DNA of 64,000 nucleotides from Zanthoxylum bungeanum (Eukaryota; Streptophyta; Magnoliopsida; Sapindales; Rutaceae): the NCBI GenBank assembly GCA_019454045.1, contig SKCR01047776.1, forward strand, positions 62,001 to 126,000, in the 5' to 3' direction. Position numbers and translations under genes: made by a program. Below, piece after piece: positions 1 through 10,475 of the stretch. Position 1 is the stretch's first letter; each line of letters starts with the position of its first letter. The notes beneath the pieces are model-generated. The model searched no databases. It saw only the letters and a program-made list of their open reading frames with translations, and was not told the origin of the DNA.

Positions 1-92
1 ATCAAAACTAATGGGTCTTGGGTAAAGGAATAGTGGCATCATAATTTGATTTATTTAATTTTCTGTTGAGCACTCGCGGCCGCTTCCCAACA
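1..92 (+). mobile_element. Cop1 5' LTR, distal end only
   Basis: The last 92 bases of a copia 5' LTR, ending in CCCAACA directly before a primer-binding site. The rest lies outside the window. The stretch with the words GGGTCTTGGG and GGCATC recurs near the 3' LTR end at 23695-23741, which pairs the two LTRs. The 5' copy has about 46 bases before CCCAACA that the 3' copy lacks, including a GCGGCCGC octamer at 77-84. Confidence 0.75.
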
Positions 93-93
93 G

Positions 94-105
94 TGGTATC
101 AGTGC
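94..105 (+). other. Cop1 primer-binding site (tRNA-iMet type)
   Basis: TGGTATCAGTGC begins two bases after the LTR end. It differs by one base from TGGTATCAGAGC, the usual plant Ty1-copia site complementary to the 3' end of initiator methionine tRNA. It fixes the LTR/internal boundary. Confidence 0.85.
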
Positions 106-1476
106 GCCGTTTTTGTTTTGATTAGTTCTCTCTCATTTGAACTCAAAATTGGGTGTGTAAAAGCTCGTTGGAAAGCCAACACCCTGAACTTAATTTTAGG
201 TACAGGTTTTGTATGATTTGGTTAATATTTGAATTGTGAAATTTCATTTAAAGTTCACGCATCTGTAAAAAAATGTGAATTGTAAATTTATTTGATTAAA
301 ATAAAATGCAATATCATAATTAAATATTAATCAAAGTTATTCAATGCCTAAAATAATTCCAACATATTAAAACTCATATGCTTGATGATTCTATGTATGA
401 TTAGAATTGGCATGATTATTTTAGGGTGCAAACATCTAGAGATTTTCTAAGGAAATAGATAGTGTATTGCTTATCCCTTAGCTAAGTAATTATTCCGTGA
501 TGAACTTAGAGATTTATTACCTTTAAGGCTAATAATATAAATCACTTATTTATAATAAAAGACATTATAAAAGATACAAGTGGGGGGGGGGACCAAGGCG
601 TTAATAAAACTTTCCAAACTAAAGTTAATTTAACCAAATGTATTACTAGAGTTAGATAATGATTTGGTGTCTTCCTTCACTCACTACCTTTTTATAGCCA
701 AAAGGAAAAGTTATGAAGACATCTAGATAATCATTTACTCAAAGCTTACGTTAAAGCATATTTAAAGTGTTAAACTAATTTGGAGGATCTATTGTTTATT
801 CCTGTCACCAATGCAATAAGAGCCTAAGAGGTAAGGATATTTAAGAGAGTTCGCTCCACCCTCTCTCTGGAGAATTTTCAATGGAGGAATCCATTTGACA
901 GTTATTCACTTAAACTTGCTAAAATCCTCAATAATAATTTAAGTCTAAAATTTGCCTCCCATTGTAAAGTATAGACCCAAAGGGCTTAAACCGTATTGGC
1001 AAGACTAGGCATTACCAGACTGACCAATACCAATTTGTCCCTAAATCGTACTATTGAAAATGGTTTGAATTTTCTGAGTCATAAGACGCAGCGACCCTTA
1101 GGCGTGGTCTTATAACTTAGTGGCAAAGATTGGGTGTCCACAAGGACTATCCTAAGCTATGGCATGTTTGATTGCCCAACCCAATGATCAAGGAATTGTG
1201 ATTTATATAATAAATTTGTTGGGAACCTACCTAATTATCGTATTTTATAACGACCGGCCCTAGTCGGAGTTATGAAATGATGATAATGGGATCCTTGCGC
1301 ATAAGAAATCCATCATATTGGGGTTGATGCGATTTGCTTAAAATTTTAAAATAATTGAGTGGGAGCAACTTCATAATATTAAAAGCCCATGTTATTTTGA
1401 AACATTAATGAAAAAATATTCTTAATTTTTACATTTTCTCTTAACAGGTGGGTTAAAATATTTAACATATATTCAA
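106..1476 (+). other. Cop1 untranslated leader
   Basis: About 1.37 kb between primer site and gag start with no recognisable coding sequence. It contains a run of ten G at about 582-591. It lacks the CAAA-loop hairpins found in the leader of the CopA family, so it belongs to a different lineage. Confidence 0.6.
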
Positions 1477-2310
1477 ATGGCAAACAGAGTATCACTCCGT
1501 TCCATCATTGATGAGCATAAGCTCAAATGGGACAACTACAATGACTGGTTTAGAAACCTTAAAATTGTCTTACGACAAGAAAAGATTTTCTATGTTCTTG
1601 AAAGACCATTTCCCCATGAACCCACAAAAGATGCTGACTAAAATACATTTGATGCTTGGAAGAAACATGTCGATGATGATGAGCAAGTAGTTTGCATAAT
1701 GCTTGGCTCTATGTCGGACGAGCATCAGAAAGCTCACGAAGATATGGATGCTCAAACCATCATCTTTCACTTGAAGGAGTTGTATGCAACTTCCGTTCAT
1801 ACCGTGAGATTCCAAGTGTCAGGTGTCTTATTCTAAACAAGGTATAAAGAAGGATCTGTTAATGGACATATGCTTAAGATGATTGGCCACATTGAAAAAT
1901 TGGCCAACCTCAGGTTCATCATGGATCATGAGATAGGTCATGATCTAATTCTTCAGTCCTTACCAAAAGACTTCTCTAACTTTATTATACAGTTTCATCT
2001 GTCTGATAAAGAAGCTACTTTAGCAGAATTGCACAATCTGATAAAGCAAGTAGAGAATGACTTGAAATCGGAGCTTAAAACCTCCATCATACTTACGGGT
2101 ACGGACCTGAAGCCACGAGGCCCTAAGAAAAATAAGGGCAAGGCCAAGGCTCCAGATCACCTAAAGCCCAATGGTAAGGTGGAGAAGAAAAAGGGAAAGG
2201 GGAAATGTTTCTTTTGTGGAAAGAAGGGTCATTGGAAGAAAAACTGCAGATCCTTGAAAGCCAAGGAAGCTAAGGAAGCCCAAGAGGCCAAGAATCCCAA
2301 TGCTTCAGGT
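1477..2310 (+). pseudogene. Cop1 gag (capsid/nucleocapsid), broken
   Basis: Gag packages the element RNA into cytoplasmic particles. The start ATG at 1477 opens a frame beginning MANRVSLRSI, typical of copia gag, and the same frame carries the zinc knuckle CFFCGKKGHWKKNC at 2206-2247 (C-x2-C-x4-H-x4-C) followed by Lys/Glu/Ala-rich repeats. Two in-frame TAA codons (1639-1641 and 1834-1836) interrupt it; from 1870 the frame is open to 2397. It is dead as written, although the zinc knuckle is intact. Confidence 0.88.
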
Positions 2311-3000
2311 ATGTTGTATATGATTGAACTATATTCTCAAAACTCTGAACCTTCTACTTGGGTTCTTGATATCGGTTGTGGGGACTCACTTATGTAACAA
2401 TGTGCAGGGCCTGAGAAATAGTAGGAGACTCCGTCATGGGGAGGTTGACTTACGCATGGGTAATGGAGAAAAACTGGCTGCATTGTGTGTGGGGACTTAT
2501 TCATTAGGTTTGCCGAATGGTTTAGTTTTTTCCTTAGAAGATTGTGTTTATCTACCTTCTCTAGTAAAGAACATCATTTCATGTACCTTCTCTAGTAAAG
2601 AACATCATTTCAATTTCTTCTTTATGTAATAAAGGTTTTTCATGCCTAATAAGTTGTATTGAATGTTCTATTTATTTCAATGAAATAAAATATGGAGATG
2701 GTATTTTGAATAATGGTATGTATGTCTTACAAACTAACAAAGAATGTTCAACCTCTAATATATACAACGTTAACTCGAATAATCTTAATGAATCACTTAT
2801 ATGGCACAATCGCTTAGGTCATATCAATGAAACAAGATTAACTAAGCTACATAAGGATGGGTATTTCAAACCCTTCAAATATGAACCTTATGGAACTTGT
2901 GAGTCTTGTTTACTTGGTAAAATGACCAAATTACCCTTCAAAGGTAAAGGACAGCATGCAGTGGAGACATTAGAACTCATACACTCTGATGTACGCAGGA
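2311..3000 (+). pseudogene. Cop1 protease and GAG-pre-integrase, frameshifted
   Basis: The copia aspartic protease would cleave the polyprotein. The active-site region reads WVLDIGCG near 2359, with Ile replacing the usual Thr or Ser after Asp, and the frame is lost a few codons later. The remainder continues in another frame (2324-2629). A 31-bp tandem duplication at 2553-2614 adds a further disruption. The GAG-pre-integrase zinc motif follows (WHNRLGHINETRL then CESCLLGK, about 2800-2920), with the His and Cys residues present. Confidence 0.82.
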
Positions 3001-3850
3001 CCAATGTCAGTCGCCGCTAGAGGTGGATTCTCCTACTTCATTACCTTTATCGATGATCACTCACGATATGGGTATGTGTACCTTATGCAGTACAAATCTG
3101 AAGCCTTTGAGAAATTCAAAGTCTTCAAATCTGAAGTAGAAAACCAGCTTAATAAAAGTATTAAGTCACTAAGGTCTGACTGAGGTGGTGAATACTTAAG
3201 CGACGAATTTCAAGATTACTTGAGAGAAAATGGCATTGTTTTCTAGTGGACTCCTCCGGGAACTCCACAGCATAATGGGGGTCTCCGAAAGGAGAAATCA
3301 GAAATTATTAGATATGGTCCGATCAATGATGCTAGGCATGGATCTACCTCTTTCATTTTGGGGTCTTGCTTTAGAAACTGCAACACTACTACTAAACCAA
3401 GTTCCTTCCAAGACTATTAGTCAAACACCATACGAGTTATGGTCTAGGAAACGTCATAGTCTTAGTTATCTAAGAGTTTGGGGATGTGACGCATATGTTA
3501 AGCTCACACAAACTAACAAATTGGATGATAAGGCAATTAAATGTAAGTTTGTAGGATATGCCTTGAACTCAAGAGCATACGTGTTCTACGTCCCAAATGA
3601 ACAAAGAACATTTGTCTCACGAAATGCTAAATTTCTAGAGAATGAATTCCTTCTCAAGAAATATAGTGGGAGTAGACTTGACCTTGATGAGGTACGAGAA
3701 GAACAAACTAACATAGAACTAAGCCCCAGACCCCTCAAAAGGGCAGCGACGGAACAACCACAAGGTTATGAACTTAGAAGGTCTGGTAGGGAAAGATATG
3801 AACCTGAAAGATATAGTTTCCATAGTGATGAGGAACATGATTAGGTCATT
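2989..3850 (+). pseudogene. Cop1 integrase, broken
   Basis: The DDE integrase would insert the cDNA. The first catalytic Asp region is visible as ITFIDDHSRYGYVYLM in the frame from 2989. LRSD is followed immediately by TGA at 3181, then GGEYLSDEFQDYLRENG. A frameshift near 3280 moves the catalytic Glu region (MGVSERRN) to the frame at 3230-3844, which continues through WGCDAYVK and FVGYALNSRAYVFYVPNE. The catalytic residues survive but are split by a stop and a frameshift. Confidence 0.87.
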
Positions 3851-3889
3851 GATAATGACGATCCCTCCAGTTATGATGAAGAAATGCGT

Positions 3890-4700
3890 GACATTGATTC
3901 AGTCAAGTGGCTTGAGGCCATGAAATCCGAAATAGACTCTATGTATCAGAATCAAGTCTGAGACTTGGTGGATGCACCTGAAGGGATAAAACCATAGGCT
4001 ATAAGTGGACTTACAAACGTAAAACTGATGCAGAAGGCAACATCCAAACCTATAAGGCTAGGTTGGTGGCGAAAGGTTATTGACAAATCCAAGAAATTGA
4101 TTATGACGAAACCTTCTCACCTATTACAATGATAAAGTCCATTCGAATTTTACTGGCACTAGCTGCACACTTTGATTACGAGATTTGGCAGATGGATGTC
4201 AAAACAGCTTTCCTTAATGGGATCCTCGTAGAGGAAGTCTATATGACACAACCTGAGGGGTTGCATCTAAGGATGATCATAATAAAGTATGCAAGCTTAA
4301 ACGATCCATTTATGGACTCAAGCAAGCCTCCATAAGTTGGAATATATGATTTGATGAGACAATCAAAGGATTTGACTTCATCAAAAATGTAGACGAGCCT
4401 TGTGTTTACAGGAAAAGTAGTGGGAATGCTATTGTATTTCTTGTATTATATGTCGATGACATATTAATCATCGGGAATGATATTCCCATGATGCAAGCCA
4501 CCAAGCAATAGTTATCTCAGAATTTCTCCATGAAATATTTGGGAGAAATAACCTACATCCTCGGCATTAAGATCTACTGTAATAGATCTAAGAGGTTGTT
4601 AGGACTTTCTCAATCTACGTACATAGATAAAGTTTTGAAAATATTCAAAATAGAAGATTCCAAAAGAGGTAATTTACCTACTTGTCATGGAATCAAATTA
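3890..4700 (+). pseudogene. Cop1 reverse transcriptase, broken
   Basis: Copies element RNA into cDNA. Visible blocks are EAMKSEIDSMYQNQV near 3920, a frame from 4129 with [17 protein letters not shown], and the catalytic YVDD at 4449-4460 followed by ILIIGNDIP. Later TYILGIKIYCNRSKRLLGLS follows. Several stops and frameshifts interrupt it (for example TAG near 3844 and 4508). Confidence 0.88.
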
Positions 4701-4711
4701 TCTAAAATGCA

Positions 4712-5435
4712 ATGTCTACATACTCCTTCAGAAGAGAGCGCATGAGTAGGATCCCTTATGCTTCAGCAATAGGATCGATCATGTACGCCATGCTATGTAC
4801 AAGACCTGATGTCTCTTATGCTCTTAGCATAACGAGCAGGTATCAGGCAAATCCTGGTGAGCAACACTGGGCAGCTATCAAAACAATCCTCAAGTATCTG
4901 AGAAGAACTAAGGATATTTTTTTGACATACGGAGATTCTTATGAGATGAAATTCATTGGTTACTGTGATACGAGCTTTCAGACCGATAATGATGACAGCA
5001 GATCATAAACAGGATATCTGTTTACTTTGAATGGCGGTGCTGTTAGTTGGAAAATCTCAAATCAGTCAACTACAGCGGACCACCACTAAAGTCGAGTATA
5101 TTACAGCATCTGAGGCAGCGAAAGAAGTAGTATGGATAAAGAAGTTCATCACAGAGCTGGAAGTGCTTCCCGCGATAAAGAATGGCATCACGATGTATTG
5201 TGATAACACAGACGCCATTGCTCAATCAAAGGAACCAAGGTCCCACCAGAAATTCAAGCATGTACTCAAGCGATTTCATCTCATCCGGGAGATGGTTGAG
5301 AGAAAAGAAGTTATTATAGAGAAAATACCCACAGAAGATAATCTTGCAGATTCTCTTATTAAAGGGCTGACTCAACAAAAGCATGATAGGCACAGCCGGG
5401 AGTATGGTGTCCAGATTCATACTAGTTGGCTATAG
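4712..5435 (+). pseudogene. Cop1 RNase H, broken
   Basis: Degrades the RNA strand of the RNA/DNA hybrid. Blocks seen: SRIPYASAIGSIMYAMLCTR, then HWAAIKTILKYLRRTKDIFL up to a stop at 5006-5008. The frame from 5031 reads KVEYITASEAAKEVVWIKKF, MYCDNTDAIAQSKEPRSHQK and ends HTSWL with a stop at 5433-5435, the usual end of a copia pol. The end lies three bases before the polypurine tract. Confidence 0.88.
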
Positions 5436-5437
5436 TA

Positions 5438-5449
5438 CAAGTGGGAGAA
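5438..5449 (+). other. Cop1 polypurine tract
   Basis: CAAGTGGGAGAA directly before the LTR start TGTATGGG. It primes plus-strand cDNA synthesis and defines the 3' LTR start at 5450. Confidence 0.8.
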
Positions 5450-5880
5450 TGTATGGGATATGCCTTATACCCAACTTGTGGATGGGCTAATATGTACATG
5501 TCTTTGTAATATTTTCATATATTAATAAAATGTCAATCTTTATTATACGTGCTTACATAACTTATATGAATCATCAAACACTGTAATAAAACCCTTGGAG
5601 TAATAAGATGATGGCTTCCACGCCTTAATAGAATCATTACTCTTAAAGGTTCCTAGTTATAGTTTTATGAATAATAAGGCGTTCACAAAGCGGAAAGACT
5701 ATCATGATGATATGATCCACCCTTAAGTGTGGGTAGGGGTAGCCAATCTCAGAAGCTACTAGCGAATATCCGTCCGCTTGGTGTATCAAATGGATGCATG
5801 AGCTGCTCGTGTCCATCGAACTGACCGCCGAAAGTTTTCACATGGAGTGTTTATCCCATGAGTCTGTGAGAACATTCATG
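5450..5880 (+). mobile_element. Cop1 3' LTR, left part
   Basis: Begins TGTATGGGATATGCC straight after the polypurine tract. It runs until antisense reverse-transcriptase sequence of CopB becomes recognisable near 5880. The right part resumes at 22768. The exact junction is not visible because CopB is truncated here, probably with loss of some LTR sequence. Confidence 0.65.
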
Positions 5881-6354
5881 TATCAAATGAAACATGCAGC
5901 ATCAACAAGCATTATCCAAATGGTTTTAACGTGGCACATGTAAAAGATTTCGTTGTAATCAACACAATGTTGATAACGATACCTTTCCTGCTAAAAGCCT
6001 AGCTCAGCACAATGCCTTGCGGTACAACAACTTATGTCCAAACATAGTGATATACATGGAATCCATTTCGGACTCATGGCACTTACCATGATAGGAGTTG
6101 ATACCGGTATCACTTCCTCATACGTAGTCAGTTCATTTTCCCCAATAAGATTGACATCTTTATGAGGTGAGATCAGAAACTCATACCCAGGTGGTTTTCT
6201 GACTCTCTCCGACTTAGCGGGTTATTGTGTATTCGAAGATTACTGGTACAGTTTCATCCTTGATGAACTGTTTGTGTTCCATTAAGGACTTGTTGCCTTG
6301 AATAGTATAACTCCGATTTTTCCATCGAGTTTTACTATCCTCCCACTTACCACC
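5880..6354 (-). pseudogene. CopB pol fragment (RT N-terminal part), left of CopA
   Basis: On the minus strand this aligns by eye to the CopA stretch 12750-13170: the linker with GGGTTTCTGATCTCACC-like sequence, the block before KPIG, and the block up to the Tyr/Phe-rich IWQMD region. It is full of stops. The left end breaks off inside RT, so the rest of CopB RT, RNase H, polypurine tract and 3' LTR are missing. The right end abuts CopA, and CopB continues at 16356. Confidence 0.78.
6350..6354. repeat. CopA target-site duplication, left copy
   Basis: CCACC here and CCACT at 16356-16360 flank CopA and match at four of five bases. CopG, a copy of the same host sequence, reads CCACTTACCACTGC in the complementary strand at 61674-61687, which supports CCACT as the original target. 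Confidence 0.75.
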
Positions 6355-8265
6355 TGTTAGACATTATGTCCCATAGCGTCACTGTTTGTAAATGATATTG
6401 TATTATTGTACAAAATTAACTATGTGATAATGAAATTGCCTTTTGCCGTTTTGTAATATTATTTACTTTGATATATAAATGGCGAAACCCAGCCTATGAT
6501 TAATACCGGATTGAGATGATATGAGACAGTATCAATCCATAAAGGTTTAATCATTAAATATCCCTAGTCGGAGTATTATCGAGATCAGACATCGATAATG
6601 CGGAATAGACTAGTATTGCGCTTGTGCACGTTGTGAGGGCACAACGGCATAGTTCTCATATATTTAAGTATTGGATACTTATGCAAGTGCGATAGGAGGT
6701 TGTGTTTTACCGATGGTACGGAAAACAGCGCTCTGGATAGACCCCGGCGGAATCCCATTGGTAGTATGTCTGCGTGTCTATGGGAGGCCGCATCAGGGTA
6801 GGTGTATATGGTCTTAACCTGAGACTTACATCGCTAGTACTTGCGACAATCGGTAAACTTTGGTTTGGTGGTTGGGGACCTTAACCGGTTCTGTGTACAC
6901 CTCTTCTGGGTTTATCGAGAATCGTAGTGTATTGGATGTGATGTCGAGATGGAAGTATCACTTCAGACATATGGAGGTGATGATCACGCAGGACACAGAA
7001 CTAGTACTCTATAAAAGGTTGCAACCGTCGGGACAATATGACCAGGTCAGGATTGTCCGATTTAAAGAGACTAGTTGCTTGATGTCCGATATATGTTTCG
7101 TACGGGGCAGACACATTTCCAGCCCCAGGCCTAACATGTGATCGTCCGATACTGGATCGATGTACGCAATACTACGGTATACTACGCTTGATATAGATCT
7201 AATATTCCAGTAAGAATATTTCTGGAGAATTGGGTAGGCATGGCGCTTTGCTAGAAGCCAACCTTGTCTTGTGAATCGGTAAGAACGTAGTACGAGGTAC
7301 GTACGTTTCGGATTATCCAACGACCGTATTTACTGCCAACATATCCGGGAGATCTCTTGGGTCGCTTCCTGAAGATTCACCTATGATATTTGATTCGGAC
7401 TAATTAATCTTGGATTATTGCGGAGAAACTTTATCTTGGATAAAGTGCCTTATTTAGAGAGAGAACGATTAATTTAGAATTAATCGATAAAATTATTATA
7501 TTCGATATAATAATCGAAATTCGATTTCGACGCGAAATTAAAATTAGATTTTAATTCGGGCAAACGAGTTAATTTAGAATTAATTCGTTAGCGACGTAAA
7601 TAATAATTTCGCTAGGCGCAATTATTTATTTAAATTCGATTTAATTAACGTCGCGACGTAAGTTCGGTATTTCGGAAATATCGAACCCGAACGCGTGAGT
7701 GCACGTGGGCCCACTTTCATTTGGAAACGTGTGGGGCCCACATGACACATGTCATTATATGCATTATTTAATTGTTAATACATTGCATGGTGATAGTGTA
7801 CAATACACTCAATGGTTTTGCATGGAGTTTGAGTGTTTGACACTCTAAGCCATTGCATGATTTGTGTCATAAGTTTATTATTAATTTAATAAATATTATG
7901 GCATAAATATAAATTGATTTTTGTAACAAAGATCAAGACAACTCTCATCTCTCTCTCACAATGCCGTGACTTCCTTAGGGCAAAGAAGATTTGATTTTCT
8001 TTTCTCCATTTGCTAGCACATTGAAGGATCAAAGGAGGTGATAGGGAAACCATCAAGAGCTTGGAATACACAAAGCTTGGAGCTTCAACTCTTCTTCCTC
8101 CCTTGGCCGAAACTTGAAGCTTGGAGATTCAAAGATTTTCTTCATCACTTCTCATCAAAAAAAGCTTTGTAAGTATGATTCCGCCATACTTCATCTTTTA
8201 ATATATATTCATTGTTGTATTTCATATGCTTAATCTTTCCTTGGGACATATAATAGAAACCAACA
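6355..8265 (+). mobile_element. CopA 5' LTR
   Basis: A 1911-bp LTR, TGTTAGACATTATG to ACCAACA. It is nearly identical to the 3' LTR at 14443-16355. Visible differences are a few substitutions and short indels, for example near 6487, 6735, 7413 and 7770. A TATA-like CTATAAAAGG lies at 7010-7019. The distal part (about 7410-7690) is a series of perfect or near-perfect palindromes with 3-base spacers. Confidence 0.93.
7010..7019 (+). promoter_or_regulatory. Candidate TATA box of CopA LTR
   Basis: CTATAAAAGG is the best TATA match in the LTR and is repeated in the 3' LTR near 15099. Related LTRs (CopD, SoloE, CopG) have CTCTTAAAAG or CTCTTATATG-like sequence at the same place. The start site cannot be seen. 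Confidence 0.4.
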
Positions 8266-8280
8266 ACGGTATCATGGAGC
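8266..8280 (+). other. CopA primer-binding site, mutated
   Basis: ACGGTATCATGGAGC directly follows the LTR end. It resembles the initiator-tRNA site TGGTATCAGAGC with a changed first base and a small insertion. CopB has the undamaged form on the other strand (20711-20722), which supports the assignment. Confidence 0.7.
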
Positions 8281-9824
8281 CATGGTTAAGCATGAAATAC
8301 TTTAGGTTAATATTTGGGTAAAATTGATTGAAGCATGTTCTTGTGAAATTTGATTAATGAGTTTGCTTACATGTATATAGAATGATGTTATATGGAATCA
8401 ATTTTGAGAAAAATGCATTGGTTGATTTTTCCCCAAAAATGTAACCTTGGCCGAATGGGTATGAACATTGGATGTATTGGAATTTTTTGTGTACAAGATC
8501 ATTGGATGACTTAAAACGTATACGGGACGTAGATTAGTAATTCAATCGGATTGAAAAACAAATCGACACAAAAATTCTCACTTGGCCGAATGATAATGGA
8601 CATGAAAATGGACTTGATTTTTGTTCAAATTAATGTTGGACATATGTTTTGAACAATAGATGATTAATAAATTAAATGGGTATTTTTGAAATATTTGGTT
8701 TAATATATTAATCTTGGTTTTACACTTTAATTAATTGGACTTTAATGTTTGGAATATTAAAATTTAATTAATGGGCTTAATTGGTGAATTGGGCTTTTAA
8801 TATTGTATTTGGGCATAATGGGCTTGGTGGACCAAGTAGATTTGGGCCAAAAGGATTGGATCCAATTTGGGCCTAAATCACTCCATTAAGTCCAAATATA
8901 ATATAATGGGCTTTAAAAATTTAATTGGGCCTTATGGGCTTAAAATTGGTTTTATGGCATTTAAGGGTGATTCCTTATTTGGGCTTGGTAATTGGGTTTG
9001 ACCCACATTGACCAAAGCCCAAGCCTTAATAAATCAATTGAAAGCCCATTTGACTTGAATTAAATTTAACATTGGATGTTAGTTGGGCTTTGAGACCCAA
9101 TAGGATTAGATTTAGAATCTAAGTCTTTAAAGCACATTAAAAGTGTAAACATTTAATTTGGAATTAAATAATTGAATTAGTATTGAATACGAATTAAATT
9201 AGATTTAATAAGTAGTTCGATATAATTCGCGAATTCGTACCTTATGTACTTATTCTCAATCGAGTTGGACTCGCGCAAAATCAAACCGTTGTTTGAACAT
9301 TGAATGATCACTTAAACATAGACTAATTAATTGGATTAGATTGGTTGTAAAAAGCATGTCTTGTTTGAAAATATATGTATGTGATGAATGAATAGTGTAT
9401 ATCGGATGGATATTAGAAGGGAAATGGTAATTTTAGAAATTATTGTAAATTTGGAATTAATAAATTGGACCTGCGTGTCCAGCCTTATCTCTTTATCTCT
9501 TTGTATTCTCTTCTCACCTAATTCCCCTCAATGTAAATGAGGTTTCTCTTATTGTATTATGTAATTGGGTAAGAGTAGAATAGTGCTAGCGGGGAGAGGA
9601 AAGGGAGTGATTTGTTCTAGGAACAAGTTGTTTATATCCATCCGCATATCACTATTAATTTACTTTACGCGCTTTATGATGTTTTAGAAGCATGCTTAAG
9701 GGTGTATGATGATGAGACCTAACAAGATAAATAAATTGGTTGCCAATTACGCGAAAAATCCCTCAATTATATTAAGCAAATATCCTTCCATTGAATGATT
9801 CTTGTTCAAGATCCGAAGTTGGCA

Positions 9825-9853
9825 TTGGTGTTTTTGACCAAAGTCAAGACCTT
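9825..9853 (+). other. Leader hairpin 1
   Basis: Inner stem TTGAC/GTCAA around loop CAAA (9834-9847), outer pair GGT/ACC. CopG has AGGG/CCCT, CopB GGT/ACC and CopD TGAT/ATCA at the same place, so pairing is kept while bases change. Confidence 0.6.
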
Positions 9854-9916
9854 TGTCAATCAAGGATGTACTTGAATCATGAGAGTTTTGTTGCATATCG
9901 GTGTCTTGTCCAAATC

Positions 9917-9946
9917 GTGATTTTTATTGGCCAAAGTCAAGATCAC
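9917..9946 (+). other. Leader hairpin 2
   Basis: Outer stem GTGAT/ATCAC, inner stem TTGGC/GTCAA (one G-U), loop CAAA. CopG has GTGGT/ACCAC (59180-59207), CopD GTGAC/GTCAC (43738-43765), CopB GTGAT/ATCAC (18993-19020). Three compensating base combinations are seen at one pair or adjacent pairs. Confidence 0.68.
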
Positions 9947-10011
9947 TTTTTGTCCAATGACATTGATTACGAAACTTTCCTCGTCAATGGGTCCCGCTTA
10001 ACTGGAATCAT

Positions 10012-10042
10012 TAGGTTTGTTTTTGGCCAAAGCCAAGGCCTA
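10012..10042 (+). other. Leader hairpin 3
   Basis: Outer stem TAGG/CCTA, inner stem TTGGC/GCCAA, loop CAAA. CopB and CopD have TAAG/CTTA in the outer stem, a compensating change. Confidence 0.6.
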
Positions 10043-10186
10043 GATGATTCGGAGGATAGGGTTAGGAAAATGTAATGGATACATTGACATTATACATATG
10101 TTTCGGACTTGGATGTCCACCTAACCGGATCTAGGAATTGGATGAGATCCAATTGATCATAGAGATCTACCTAAGTTAAATAGCAT

Positions 10187-10216
10187 ACAGCTTTTATTGA
10201 CCAAAGTCAAGGTTGT
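10187..10216 (+). other. Leader hairpin 4
   Basis: Outer stem ACAGC/GTTGT (one G-U), inner stem TTGAC/GTCAA, loop CAAA. CopG and CopB have ACAAT/ATTGT in the outer stem. The CopD copy pairs less well. Confidence 0.6.
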
Positions 10217-10383
10217 GTGTTATTTAACGGGATCCTAGCCCACTAGGAAATTCGATTTCCCGAGTTCTCTACAGAGGGTTAGAGACTTGAAGAAAATAGT
10301 GGGAGGCTATTATTGAATTTGCTATTTCGTTCAGATACTTAGCCTTACGCGTCTTTCAAAATTATTTCGTCAATATTTTAATA

Positions 10384-10466
10384 ATTAGTTGGACTAATAT
10401 ATTGTTATTTTGCTTGTAACAGTTTGACTGTACCCATAACATCGTTGACTTTATAGTTGGACTATA
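10384..10466 (+). other. Three short T-N-G hairpins before gag
   Basis: ATTAGT/ACTAAT around TGG (10384-10398), ACAGT/ACTGT around TTG (10419-10431) and TATAGT/ACTATA around TGG (10452-10466). The last ends ten bases before the gag ATG at 10476. CopG, CopB and CopD have similar units at the same place. Confidence 0.6.
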
Positions 10467-10475
10467 GTTGTCAAG

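Larger units (their letters stand above)
8281..10475 (+). other. CopA long untranslated leader
   Basis: About 2.2 kb with no credible coding sequence. The middle part (8750-9100) is rich in GGGCTT/GGCCC words. The 3' half carries four CAAA-loop hairpins (9825-10216) and three short T-N-G hairpins (10384-10466), all conserved in CopB, CopD and CopG. The length is unusual for Ty1-copia. Confidence 0.75.

Noticed and set aside
77..84. GCGGCCGC octamer as a vector or adapter trace
   Set aside because: It is within sequence that continues naturally into the LTR end. There is no flanking vector, though the extra ~46 bp relative to the 3' LTR deserve a read check.
6860..7141. 93-codon frame in the CopA LTR, repeated at 14862-15164
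   Set aside because: It lies in the LTR, is frameshifted between the two LTRs and is not kept in CopD or SoloE; it has no domain.
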